In this document: piece by piece, positions 36,801-45,576 of the stretch
Position numbering within the stretch: position 1 is the first letter of the stretch
How the letters are laid out: every line of letters begins with the position of its first letter
DNA from: Phoronis australis
Taxonomy: Eukaryota > Phoronida > Phoronidae
NCBI GenBank assembly: GCA_002633005.1
Contig: NMRA01000436.1
Location: forward strand, 334,127-385,890
Direction: 5' to 3'
Length of the DNA stretch: 51,764 bases
Notes under the pieces: model-generated
What the model was told of the DNA's origin: nothing
Databases searched by the model: none
What the model saw: the letters and a program-made list of their open reading frames with translations, nothing else
Program-made: the position numbers and the translations under genes

Positions 36801-38340
36801 CAAACCGCTGAAAGGAACATTATAATGACAGATGTGTTCGTGATCAGAAGGCCACGACAGACGTTGATTTTCAGACCTGTCCGACACGAACTGCGTCGCC
36901 CCTAGTGACGGTTTTGTTTTGCATCTGCCGCCGAATCACGTTATCCCTTTAAAAGATCTTTGTGAAATTTGAAAAAATGTGTTTCAATGGAGCCGACAAG
37001 AGATAACTAAGAGTTTGGGACGGATGAGACTACCGCTGTGACAATTTTAGCTCGTTGAAGTATCCTCCGAGTTCCTTGATGCATTTAATGGACGTCTGTT
37101 AAGAAGACGACAATGCCTTTCCATTTTCGGACAGATTTGATGTTTCTGCTGCTCATGTTAGCCTCTCTATCTGCCAAACCACAGAAAGGAACATTATGAA
37201 AATTGCCGTTTAAGCACCTTATGCGAAGACCGCGACTGGCATTGATTTTCGTTGCGTTTCGACTACTCTGGCGTCACCTGGTGACAATTTTACTTTTTGA
37301 GTCTACGGGTGTATTCCCTTTACCTTTGAAGGATCTTTACAAAATTTGGCGTATGTGTTCCTTTGGAGATGGCAACAGTTGACGACGAGTTCCAGACCAG
37401 TCAGTCTGTAGTTGTGCCTTCTGGTGTCAATTTCAGTTTTTTTACGTCAGCTTCTGGAGCTCCTTAGGTTTTTTCATGAAGTAATAAAATAATTTTGTAT
37501 CAAATAGACGATGCCTCCTTTATTTCTGACGAGGTAATGACATATTCTGCGGCATCTAATGGCCATTTTTATAAAACATTATCCTCTGCGCATCACCCTC
37601 ACCTTGCATTGGAATCACAAGCACGGCCGGGTCGAAATTTCATGCAGCAATCTATGCTGCCCCTAACGGTCTTCACTACATGGACACAGCACTACATTAT
37701 GCATACCAGTTCCGCCCCATTAGCAGACATTCAGAACATTGATCTTTACTAGTAGAGAACCTGCATAGTAGTGAATCTTCAAGTAGTGACATGTACATGT
37801 AAATAACTTACAAAATCTCAATTGTTTTAAATCAAGAGGCGGAGTCCTTATTAATGCCCTCTACGTTTAGAGGTACAAGTGAACCACCACCTGGCTTTGA
37901 GCGTCCCGTTTCGTCCAAAGACGACTGACGAATGTTTCAGATTTAATTTGGCGGCTGTCACAAAAAAAGTTTCGTGGATAAAGCAACCTAACGCTTAACG
38001 TTTGCAATAGTGTGGTCAGCTTCAATGTTACATTCATTTTACCAAATTCTGAAAAGAGCTAATTTTGGCCAGCCGTTGTTGCGCGCAGTGTAACAATTCA
38101 TCGTTGCTTCTGCAACCTCCATGTCTTGCTAAGCGTTATGTTTTTGTTTCAGCTGTGCATCTGACCGGCATGTACTATAACCCAGCCAACGCAACCATCC
38201 AGACGTTTGGCTGTAGCGGCGCCACCAACTTGCAGTTCTTTGCTGTTTACTGGATAGCTCCTTTAGCGGCGTGTTATTTAACAATACTCGCTGATGGCTT
38301 GGGAATGACCTATAGGGAGACGAAGTTGAAAACATCTTAA
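27796..38340 (+). CDS. AQP11: AQP11-type (unorthodox, superaquaporin) channel
   Basis: Three exons: 27796-27816 (likely), 32973-33549 and 38153-38340, about 261 codons against 271 for human AQP11. The protein has the two half-helix motifs of the subfamily: NPC in CGNPCGNMV (first box, Cys in place of Ala) and NPA in GMYYNPANATIQ. The CSG just after the second box (TFGCSG) matches the conserved cysteine needed for AQP11 folding and activity. Hydrophobic segments include LVFAVTLAYFGVTFLL, LAVGCLKMALQLLGGVMAWF, a segment around LLEFGAALCLLVIS, and FFAVYWIAPLAACYL. AQP11 proteins sit mainly in the ER membrane and pass water, glycerol and hydrogen peroxide; that is family knowledge. Introns of 5.2 and 4.6 kb hold a THAP relic and many repeats. 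AQP12 is the alternative name in the same subfamily; NPC plus CSG favours AQP11. Confidence 0.88.
28244..28816. other. Unrecognised overlapping frames in aquaporin intron 1
   Basis: A 135-codon minus-strand frame and a 63-codon plus-strand frame lie nearly back to back. Neither has a motif I recognise, and the plus frame runs into the repeat copy at 28808. Probably non-coding. Confidence 0.25.
28808..28920. repeat. Dispersed repeat pair, copy 2
   Basis: AAAATACACGGCAATATCTC, then ATCATGCCTTTCTAGCGAGG and TTGAACTC, paralleling 26908-27040. Roughly 70 percent similar by eye. Confidence 0.45.
29981..31316 (+). pseudogene. THAP zinc-finger gene, frameshifted, inside aquaporin intron 1
   Basis: The first exon (29981-30184) begins MSAKKTYGGYTCCVPGCFKK, giving the first two zinc cysteines. 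After a one-base frame change near 30065 it continues VFPANQELREKWINKIKRAG, the typical THAP middle with its invariant Trp. It ends at donor CAAC AC|GTAAGG. The second exon starts at 31087 (acceptor TTGCCTAG) in matching phase and reads GHRVCSEHY, the distal Cys-His pair. A second frame change follows at once: the neighbouring frame reads PGGNKTYENNIPTEF, a normal THAP end. THAP domains bind DNA and occur in host factors and P-element transposases. Two disruptions in about 90 codons make a functional protein unlikely unless they are sequencing errors. No transposase domain was found; later frames (31552-31773) are unassigned. Confidence 0.7.
30558..30739. repeat. Satellite, 13-bp unit, 14 copies
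   Basis: Fourteen perfect-length copies of GCGTGACGCTASC. The first three end AGC and the next eleven end ACC, so a single-base variant has spread through one side of the array. A further degenerate copy (GCGCGACAC) follows. The unit length is not a multiple of three. It lies in the intron between the two THAP exons. Confidence 0.95.
31320..32960. other. Remainder of aquaporin intron 1, no gene recognised
   Basis: Open frames at 31552-31773, 31583-31903 (minus), 32267-32485 and 32576-32833 have no recognisable domain. They might include further decayed parts of the THAP gene, but I cannot show this. Confidence 0.35.
32172..32230. repeat. Short tandem repeat, ~16-17-bp unit TAGTGAACCnTCnGnA
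   Basis: Four copies: AGTAGTGAACCTTCGGAA, TAGTGAACCATCAGAG, TAGTGAACCTCTGGAA and a partial TAGTGGGC. Related copies occur at 37748-37790 in the other intron of the same gene. Confidence 0.7.
32973..33549 (+). CDS. AQP11: Aquaporin exon with NPC box
   Basis: Acceptor TTTTCATTTCAG, donor TCAG|GTAAAA, 192 codons plus one base. It covers helices one to four, the NPC half-helix and part of helix five, ending at LITVS. Confidence 0.9.
35420..35540. mobile_element. hAT-like MITE, copy e (short, inverted ends)
   Basis: Starts CAGGGGCGGATCCAGG and ends CCTGGATCCGCCTATC, a clear inverted pair around about 90 bp of unrelated AT-rich interior. Lies in aquaporin intron 2. Confidence 0.75.
36465..37470. 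repeat. Diverged tandem repeats in aquaporin intron 2
   Basis: Several ordered blocks recur: TATCTGCCAAACC plus GAAAGGAACATTAT at about 36796 and 37171, CCCCTAGTG or CTCTGGCGTCACCTGGTGAC-type blocks at about 36598, 36899 and 37267, GATCTTTGTGAAATTTG or GATCTTTACAAAATTTGG at about 36955 and 37331, and a TCCGACTACCGCTGTG-like block at about 36579 and 37029. Spacing is roughly 200-380 bp, so the units are old and partly deleted. Confidence 0.65.
37748..37790. repeat. TAGTGAA short tandem repeat, second site
   Basis: CTAGTAGAGAACCTGCA, TAGTAGTGAATCTTCA and AGTAGTGACATG resemble the units at 32172-32230. Confidence 0.5.
38153..38340 (+). CDS. AQP11: Aquaporin terminal exon with NPA box
   Basis: Acceptor TTTTTGTTTCAG. 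The first two bases complete Ala, then VHLTGMYYNPANATIQTFGC, the last helix (FFAVYWIAPLAACYL) and a short tail ending KLKTS before TAA. Confidence 0.92.
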
Positions 38341-38403
38341 CTGCGCCCATTGGATCTCCATAGGAGGTGACGGGAAAAAGAACAGGGGTCTCCTTATCCG
38401 GTT

Positions 38404-38409
38404 AATAAA
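38404..38409 (+). promoter_or_regulatory. Polyadenylation signal of the aquaporin
   Basis: AATAAA in GGTTAATAAAACATTTG, 64 bp after the TAA stop, a suitable place for the end of a short 3' UTR. Confidence 0.5.
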
Positions 38410-38664
38410 ACATTTGTTATTGAACTTTCCTCTAATGGCGGAGATGGGGACTTGCAGTACATGATTAAGCTCATGCAACTTCAATGTGGCAAATGCACTT
38501 TAGTTTGACAATTCCCGACAAAAGTTAATGAGCAATCAAGGCGGTTTGGTCGGGCATTGGTACATGTATACAGAGAGGTGTGGCTAGAATTACGCTATAT
38601 TTATCATTCTGACCAACTGTGGTGCTTGATTGGCTCATTGGGTGTTAAGTACAGTAATCTACAT

Positions 38665-38745
38665 AGGCGGGCCCGGCCCCCCCCCCCCTCCACCCCTTGG
38701 CTGCCGCAAAAAAATAAAACAGCAAGAGCGAAGCGGAAATGTTGA
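38665..38745 (-). mobile_element. Partial MITE related to copy b
   Basis: Poly-C, then CCTTGGCTGCCGCAAAAAAA and AACAGCAAGAGCGAAGCG: the reverse of the internal part of 17410-17732. One terminus (GGCGGGCC) is degenerate and the far end is not clear. Confidence 0.55.
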
Positions 38746-39344
38746 GTTTATTAATTAACCCCGGTAATTAAAATTATGCGGATGAAACAAGATTTCATTG
38801 TGTGAACTTTTAGTGTTGGGGGGTTCAGATCCAATTTCAAGTGTCAAAGTCCGAACACGGCGCAATCGTAACGGAACACTATGGCTAAGTATAGGCTCTC
38901 CCGCGATATCCCAGGCTACCGGCAGTGGCGCTGCGCACAACGACTCCGTTTCCGTCGTCTGCTCCACTGTGCAATGAAAAAAATTACTTCATTTTGTAAA
39001 GAAAATGGAAGCTGAGTGACGATGAAAAAACAGAAGCTGCTGGTAAGATATGAATTTTAATCGAAGCCTTAGTGAATCACTCAGAAACTCATAATCTCAT
39101 AATTCTCTCTTTGTCAAACCATAACTGTGACGATTTCCAAGGCAATCGCGTCATTATTGCCAACACGAAAAACGGATTTGGTCTTTTGGGCAATTGAAGA
39201 CTATTTTAAATACAACAAATTTGTTACGAACCGATTGCACAAAATATAAAACGTGTACTAAGAATTACAAAAAGTAGGCTTCGCGCGCAAACGCTGTGGA
39301 CCATAAACAAGTAGGTCTCTTTGAGTCTAATGAAGAGATAAATC

Positions 39345-39420
39345 GTGGTGGTGTAGTGGTAAAGCACGCGCGCTCTATCCGCCAGGTCGTGGGTTCGAGT
39401 CTGTGGTTAATGCAGTTGAT
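39345..39420 (+). repeat. tRNA-derived SINE head
   Basis: An A-box-like GTGGTGTAGTGGTAAAGC is followed about 35 bp later by a B box, GGGTTCGAGTC. The region between does not form a normal anticodon arm and the acceptor ends do not pair well, so it is not an intact tRNA. A T-rich tail follows to about 39470. Confidence 0.6.
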
Positions 39421-39524
39421 CCTGTTGGACACGTTCACCGTGTATTTTTTTGCCTTTTTTCTTGGATAATACTTCAGGAATCAAGGAAAATGCTTGATTT
39501 TTAGAGTAAAATACAGAAAAATTG

Positions 39525-39675
39525 TCCTGGCGGCAGGGGGGCAAACACCCCTCCCGGCCTCTCCCCATTTGGTGCTACATGTATGCGCATCTACAATCGT
39601 GCTTTGCGCAAATGCTTACGGACAAAATGTTATGTTGCCCCCCCCCTTGTGATTTCCTAGATCCGCCACTGATCT
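39525..39675. mobile_element. Degenerate MITE, copy g
   Basis: CTGGCGGCAGGGGGGCAAAC at one end and TCCTAGATCCGCCACTGATC at the other, with C-rich interior, resembles the family ends but lacks the conserved interior. Confidence 0.45.
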
Positions 39676-40308
39676 AAGCTGCACAGCGGATGGGTGTCAA
39701 TGGAATAACTTATGGTTGAATTACTTCCGGTTCAGGAGAGCTAGGCTGCCATCCTCCCTTGCTGCAGATGCCTGAGTTATAGATCGGCCCAATGAAGCCC
39801 CGTACCTTATGTAATATCACCTTTATGCAGCTTACACAATTCCATTAAAAACAAGACTATGGCCATTGTTGCTGATCTTTTTCCTCACCTATTCATAATA
39901 AGGGGAATGTATTATAACATGAGGAGACATTTCTCCGCATATTTTTTGAAACGTCAGTGTTGGAGAAATGACGACCCTCGGTAAAATATTAATTAGTGAA
40001 TACATTCCAGTGCGTCGGCCAACCATGCCAATCGATGAAATCTGACCGAGGGTCTGCTTCTCAAATGCTAATGTACACATTGTACACTTTGGGGGGGGGG
40101 TTGAATGACGTGAGTTTTGTCTGATCACTAGTAGAACTTGTATTTCATGCACGTCGCTGAGCAAGAGTGCTACACATTCTGCCAGCTTTCACAAATATTG
40201 CCTTAGTCACTTAAAAGTCGAGAAAAGTTGTGTACAATGATAAACAGTACCAACTGGTGTAATTCACTTACCTACCACTTGTCGTTGTTTGCAGGTTAAT
40301 AGACAAGC

Positions 40309-40471
40309 CAGGGGTGGATCCAGGATTTTGAGCTGGGGCGGGGCAGGGCAGAGTATTAGCCAGGATTTTGCCCGTCAGTCATTTGCACCCCCAAACTACC
40401 AAATGGAATCTGGGAGAATTTTAGGGGGGCATGGCCCCCTTGCCCCCCTCCCCCTCTAAATCCGCTTCTGC
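40309..40471 (+). mobile_element. hAT-like MITE, copy h
   Basis: Best preserved copy: starts CAGGGGTGGATCCAGGATTT, contains GGGCAGGGCAGAGTATTAGC, AATGGAATCTGGGAGAATTT and GGCCCCCTTGCCCCCC, and ends TCTAAATCCGCTTCTG. Confidence 0.8.
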
Positions 40472-40479
40472 AGAGCGTA

Positions 40480-42530
40480 GCTTAGACACGAGAACCTCGC
40501 AAAACTGCGAGATGTTGCCGTGTATGTATTCACTTGCTTCCTTCTCAAATCTCGTGTCTACGGAATTCTGCCTGGCATAATGTATTTTCCCTGGCCTAGT
40601 GAATTTCGCGGACTCAGGGAACTGTCTGAGCGCAAAGAGCTTCGTTTGCGAGAAGCATAAGCATAATACATGTAGGCTTTGTCCGAATGTTGAATTCCAC
40701 CGAAGTTGTCTGGGCACGTGTGTCTTCATGCTCATGGTAAAGGGTTTCTGCTACACGTTTGGTAAGCGAGAACGTCAACGTGTGACGTTGCATTGATTGT
40801 TTGCTTACTGCGTCACTTACATTTTCACGGAGACTCGGCGTTCACAACGCGGAAACAATAGTTTAGATATAATGTAGGTTCCCAACGATTTTTCCTTAGA
40901 GTTCCCACCATTCATTTTCTTAGATTTCGAGGTTTCAGTTAGCTAATATGAAATGAATACCATAGAATCTAATTAAATAAGCACCTTCGATGTCAAATAG
41001 TCGTGATGTTTTTTTTTGTTTGTTTTTTTATTTTTTTTAATTTTGAGCGAGAACTGGACTATTGGTATGCAGGCAGAGAAGAGAGTGGATACGCAGCATC
41101 GCATTCAAGTATTTGATTCCTACTTAGCGAATTTTCGTGGGCTTTGAGGCCGTATACGAATTCCGCCCACTTGCACAAGAAATGATGCAGACATAGGCTA
41201 TGTGAGCCACAACCAACTGAATCAAGAGGTGGTCAATATTCACAAATTAGACACTTAATAATCACTGACAAAGGTCACAGTAAACCTGAGTCACTCGTAT
41301 TCACCATTGCCATGATGGCATGAGCACGGCCTGAACGCAATGCACAAGCCTACATGTCGTAGCTCTCGATCTGGGCCGAGATAGAGAGCTTGGCATCATT
41401 CGCCCTAGAATGCAGTCGGTTTCTCCGTTATTTGTAAAATTTGCAAATACACTTAACAGGTGGCGAGTCGTTCATCGTAACGCCGCTTTTGTGTTTGGTC
41501 GAAACACGATTCCTTGAAACGTGCTGAACAAAGTGTAGCTCACAACTGAATCGCATGTTCCACAACGACATTCCACACTCTCGTGCGGCGCACAAACCGA
41601 TGCTATTTCTGTGTGTGAGGGGACGTTAGTAACTGTACGCTTATTGTTATTCTTATTTAGTTATAATTATTCAGTTATTCTTATGCTAATGTTTTTGTTG
41701 CGTCTCAGTGCGCCTTTTTTACGTGGATAGTACATGTATGCGGGCGTGACAGTAGGGCCTATGTGTCGGGGACTTTTCTAGCGACAGGCTTCGGAGAAGG
41801 GTGTTTCCTTCCTTTGCCTACATGTATGTGGAATTGAGCGTTATCATTATGTGTAACTGAACTGAAATGTATGCGTGACGAGGTGAAATACACATTTTTG
41901 GTGTTTGGAGACTTGCTCTGTTACATGTGCAGCTTTCACGTATTTAGGAAATTTGAAAACAGAGACGTTCTAATTCAAGTTGCTGTTGCTGCAGTCTTTT
42001 CATGTCTGAAAAAGGCACTGGTAAAAACAACGGCGGAGACGGTCTTCCACCCATTACGTACAGAAAAATATTTGTTAAGTTTTTTTTATTGGCTTATTTC
42101 TTAGCGACAGGTATTAAATACTAAAGGCCATTAAATCTTTTAAGATGTACAGTGTATTAATGAAATTCTTTTTAGGCGCAAGGTAATGGTGGCATTTCTT
42201 TGAAGGGCGTCAAGTAAGTGCAATAGTTTAGTGTTTATCCAGGAGATACTACAAGTTAGCAACCATCGAGTGCCTAACCGGTGATCGCGATCTACGGAGT
42301 CACCAGCGCTACTGCCGCAGTCTGCGGATAGAGCATGCGCTTCTTTAATTGTTAATATTTGGTCTACTTTTCGTCAGACTTTCCAGGGTGACACCTGGGG
42401 CGGTCCACCCCAGGTCGTGTTATTTGGGCATGTCGCTACTACTGTACACAGGTCTGTTACCACGCCCAAACCTTTGCCGCACATGTAAATCGATTGTGGT
42501 CAGATCTGCATGTGTGTCAGTCGGGGACGA
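40480..42530. other. Non-coding DNA, nothing recognised
   Basis: No gene recognised. A T-rich run lies at 41008-41045. A 77-codon frame at 41871-42104 has no known motif. Confidence 0.4.
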
Positions 42531-42532
42531 CA

Positions 42533-42598
42533 ATGGACGAAACTAGGGTTGCTCGAAAGTCGTCCAGTACAGCAATGAATGTGAAAGTGACCGAGAAG
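42533..42598 (+). CDS. Possible start exon of an unknown gene
   Basis: ATG in a strong context (A at -3, G at +4) opens 22 codons reading MDETRVARKSSSTAMNVKVT then EK, ending in phase 0 at donor AAG|GTAAGT. No partner exon was found downstream before the POLG exons, and the reading does not resemble a mitochondrial targeting peptide in an obvious way. Confidence 0.25.
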
Positions 42599-43254
42599 GT
42601 AAGTTCGACTGCCTGTAAGGCTCTTAGATCCCGCAAGAGGATTGTAGGTTTCTACGCGGTGCGGTTTAGAGCATTTAGGCCTAGTAGAACGCTTTTTACA
42701 TGTATCTCTGCTTGCGCAGTATGGTCGAACACTTCCAGCCCCGTCAACGTGCTCCTCGTCATTGGAACGGCAGATGATTGTTTTAGAGGATATATGGTTT
42801 ACCTAGACAGTTCTTTACAAGTTTCACTAGGCTTGATAAAGTGACTGTTCATACGCATGCGTTAAAAACTCTTGACAGCGTGTCACACGTAAAGCCCGTG
42901 GGCATTTATTCACAGGCTAGGCCACATTGCCTCCACTGAAGGTACACTCGTTACATGTACCGGTACGTTATATACGGTAAAGTCGCGTGATTTTCGGACA
43001 CTGAAAATTAATTCCAATAGAAAAAATTCATTCTTGGACGAATCTCGCGAAATATCATTTTGTGGTGTCCGAATTTGGCGGACCTCCAAATTTGGGTTTC
43101 CGATAGTGTCCGAATTTCGTGGGTGTACATTATTTCGACCAGCGGTCGTAGTATCAACAATGCTGGCTTGGTCATTTGATAGCAGTATAATTGCAGGTAA
43201 ATGAGACTCAAATGGTCTGAGCGATTAATTTTTGAAAATCTGGCTTTCCCAATA

Positions 43255-43690
43255 AGAAATGTGCGTCGTCGACGCACAAAGAACGTTCCCAACAAGTGTT
43301 GCTTCTTCTTTTCAAAGATGTGCTTTCTCAATATGAAATATTCGGCTTGCATTGCCGATGCTCAAAAACCGTTCTCGGCAAGAGACGGAATCTTTTCAAA
43401 ACTGCGCTATCTCACTTGAAATATCGGCCGGGCTGCGTTGTGGAGAGTCTTCCTGGTGACAAATATGGGCTTTTCAATGAGTGGGTCTGGTTTGCGTTGT
43501 TGACGCACATGAAACGTTACAGACAACCGATTCTCTTTTGTAAAAATGCGATTTCTCAATAAAAATGTCGAGTTTGCGCTGTCAACGCATGGTTTCCCAA
43601 TAAAAAGCTGGACTTGCGTATTCGGCGCACAAAGAGGGTTCCCGACCATCGAAACATGCGCTTTCTCAATTTTAACGAATTTTGCATTAA
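43255..43690. repeat. Imperfect tandem repeats with a GCGTnGTCGACGCA palindrome
   Basis: Units of about 60-90 bp repeat the order: a palindrome such as GTGCGTCGTCGACGCAC, then CAAAGAACGTTCCC-like sequence, then GCGCTTTCTCAATA. Copies start near 43261, 43350, 43433, 43492, 43573 and 43614 and are strongly diverged. Open frames on both strands here are by-products of the repeats. Confidence 0.65.
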
Positions 43691-43863
43691 ACGTAACAGT
43701 AATGGATGTGGGAACGAGTTCAGTGAAGAAAGTAACGAACAATGACAAGAACATAGCATATATTTATGTTTTTTAAACGTATCCATGCATTGTCTGCTGG
43801 TTACAAACCGAAACGCAAGTTAACTCTGACACGTTTATTTCCATATTATCTGAAAGCTCAGTG

Positions 43864-44136
43864 TCAACATAAAAACTTTGATTGAATAATTACCCAAAAC
43901 AGATTAAAAAGACAATCATGATTATAAAACGAGTAGTTTCTCATCTACTCGTGATCCCCATTTGTCGTCCTGGTAGTCGTCTGAATTGTTGAAGAAGCGN
44001 TCAACATAAAAACTTTGATTGAACAATTACCCAAAACAGATTAAAAAGACAATCATGATAATAAAACGAGTAGTTTTTCATCTACTCGTGATCCCCATTT
44101 GTCGTCCTGGTAGTCGTCTGAATTGTTGAAGAAGCG
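43864..44136. repeat. 136-bp duplication joined by a single N
   Basis: 43864-43999 and 44001-44136 are about 97 percent identical over 136 bp, with N at 44000 exactly between them. A few substitutions (GAATAATT/GAACAATT, TTTCTCATC/TTTTTCATC) look like allelic differences, suggesting two overlapping haplotype contig ends laid end to end. Confidence 0.8.
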
Positions 44137-45272
44137 CTGTCGTTCTACATGTTTAGGCCAACTGCAAACGATGGGAATGCGTCGACTAGTATAGTGCTGC
44201 GCGGCTGGAGACACGATTAACTAACATATTGTATATATAAGGGCGTTGACTAGAAAGCAAATGCAATTTCAAATGCTACCAACATCAAATTCACCCAACC
44301 TTTTTTTACCATTAAAACCTTTCTCATCCACAGCCTTTGAAACACCCGATATTAACTCAGTGATACACTGGCGCGTCTTCATACAACTGAGGTGACCTAA
44401 CACATCTGGGTTCACTTACGTTTTCAACCACAGTGAAAACTGACTTGTGAAATCTGTTTGTGGATGAAATGAAACTGATAATTGTTAGCATTTTCTGATA
44501 ATCTGCGAGGAAGATAACAGGGCCGTTTCTTCTGGTCGTCACCAGTTTAGCGCCATCCACGGTCATCACCAATTTCGCGCAGCTTAGTCTCCCTCAGTCA
44601 CTACTAATTTACGCCGCCACCCCTCCCCCCCTCGGCCTCCTGCTGCACACCAATGTCGATTTTGTGCCACTAATTCTAAGGGAGTCTGCTAGGTGCAACC
44701 CCCTGCCAAGACCGTTGTTGCACACGTTGATACAATAGGCTACTGGGCAGATCACGACTGTTAGAAGAATCGAATAGTGACGACCTGAAAAGAAAAACGA
44801 AAGCACTCAATTTGGGACAGGTAAACTCATGAAGGACGTAAACCAGGCAATTCAAGAACCGGTCTACTATTTATATACTTGCTTTTCTTTCTTAATATAC
44901 ATTTAACCAATTACAATTCATCTATGTCGACCGTTTTCATTTCATTGCGTCATATATTTGCTACAGTTACGGAAAATAGTTCTTCCCACAGGTCTCTGCT
45001 GATGGACACTACACACTTCTGCTAACAATTAAAGTATGAACAGTCGCGAGTTTACTGAAGTCTCATTATAAGTACAGAAATGTTGTTGAAGAATAACAGT
45101 GACTATCTGAAGACAGGAATACATAACAAAATAAAATATAGAAGCACCAAACAAAAATCAATACAACACTTACCTGTTGCAATAACGCCTTAAATGCGAA
45201 CGTACTGACCGACTTGCATGAACGGAATGTTAGTTGAACATGTTAGTAGAACAAAACTGTCTCAATGAAATT

Positions 45273-45576
45273 TTCATGGTTTACAGGTTTGAGAAGATCC
45301 ACCGTAAATTTCCGTATATAAATCCAGAAGAAAATATGGCCAATTTACGTATCTTAAATTTTTTCCTAAAATATACCTAGGATGCATATCTGAGAATAAA
45401 AATGCATGCTTGAAATCTAAAAAATTCATGGTTTACAGGTTTAAGAAGATCCACCGTAAATTTCCGTATATAAATCCAGAAGAAAATATGGCCAATTTGC
45501 ATATCTTAAATTTTTTCCTAAAATATACCTAGGATGCATATCTGAGAATAAAAATGCATGCCTGAAATCTAAAAAT
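45273..45576. repeat. 152-bp tandem duplication
   Basis: Two copies, 45273-45424 and 45425-45576, differ at about four positions (for example GGTTTGAG/GGTTTAAG, TTACGTATC/TTGCATATC). The unit starts TTCATGGTTTACAGGTTT and ends TGAAATCTAAAAA. No N at the junction, so it is a real tandem duplication. Confidence 0.9.

Noticed and set aside
39345-39420. Functional tRNA gene
   Set aside because: A and B boxes are present but anticodon and acceptor stems do not fold properly and a SINE-like tail follows.
43008-43786. Several 70-115-codon frames on both strands
   Set aside because: They lie in the imperfect tandem repeats and are open on both strands for that reason.
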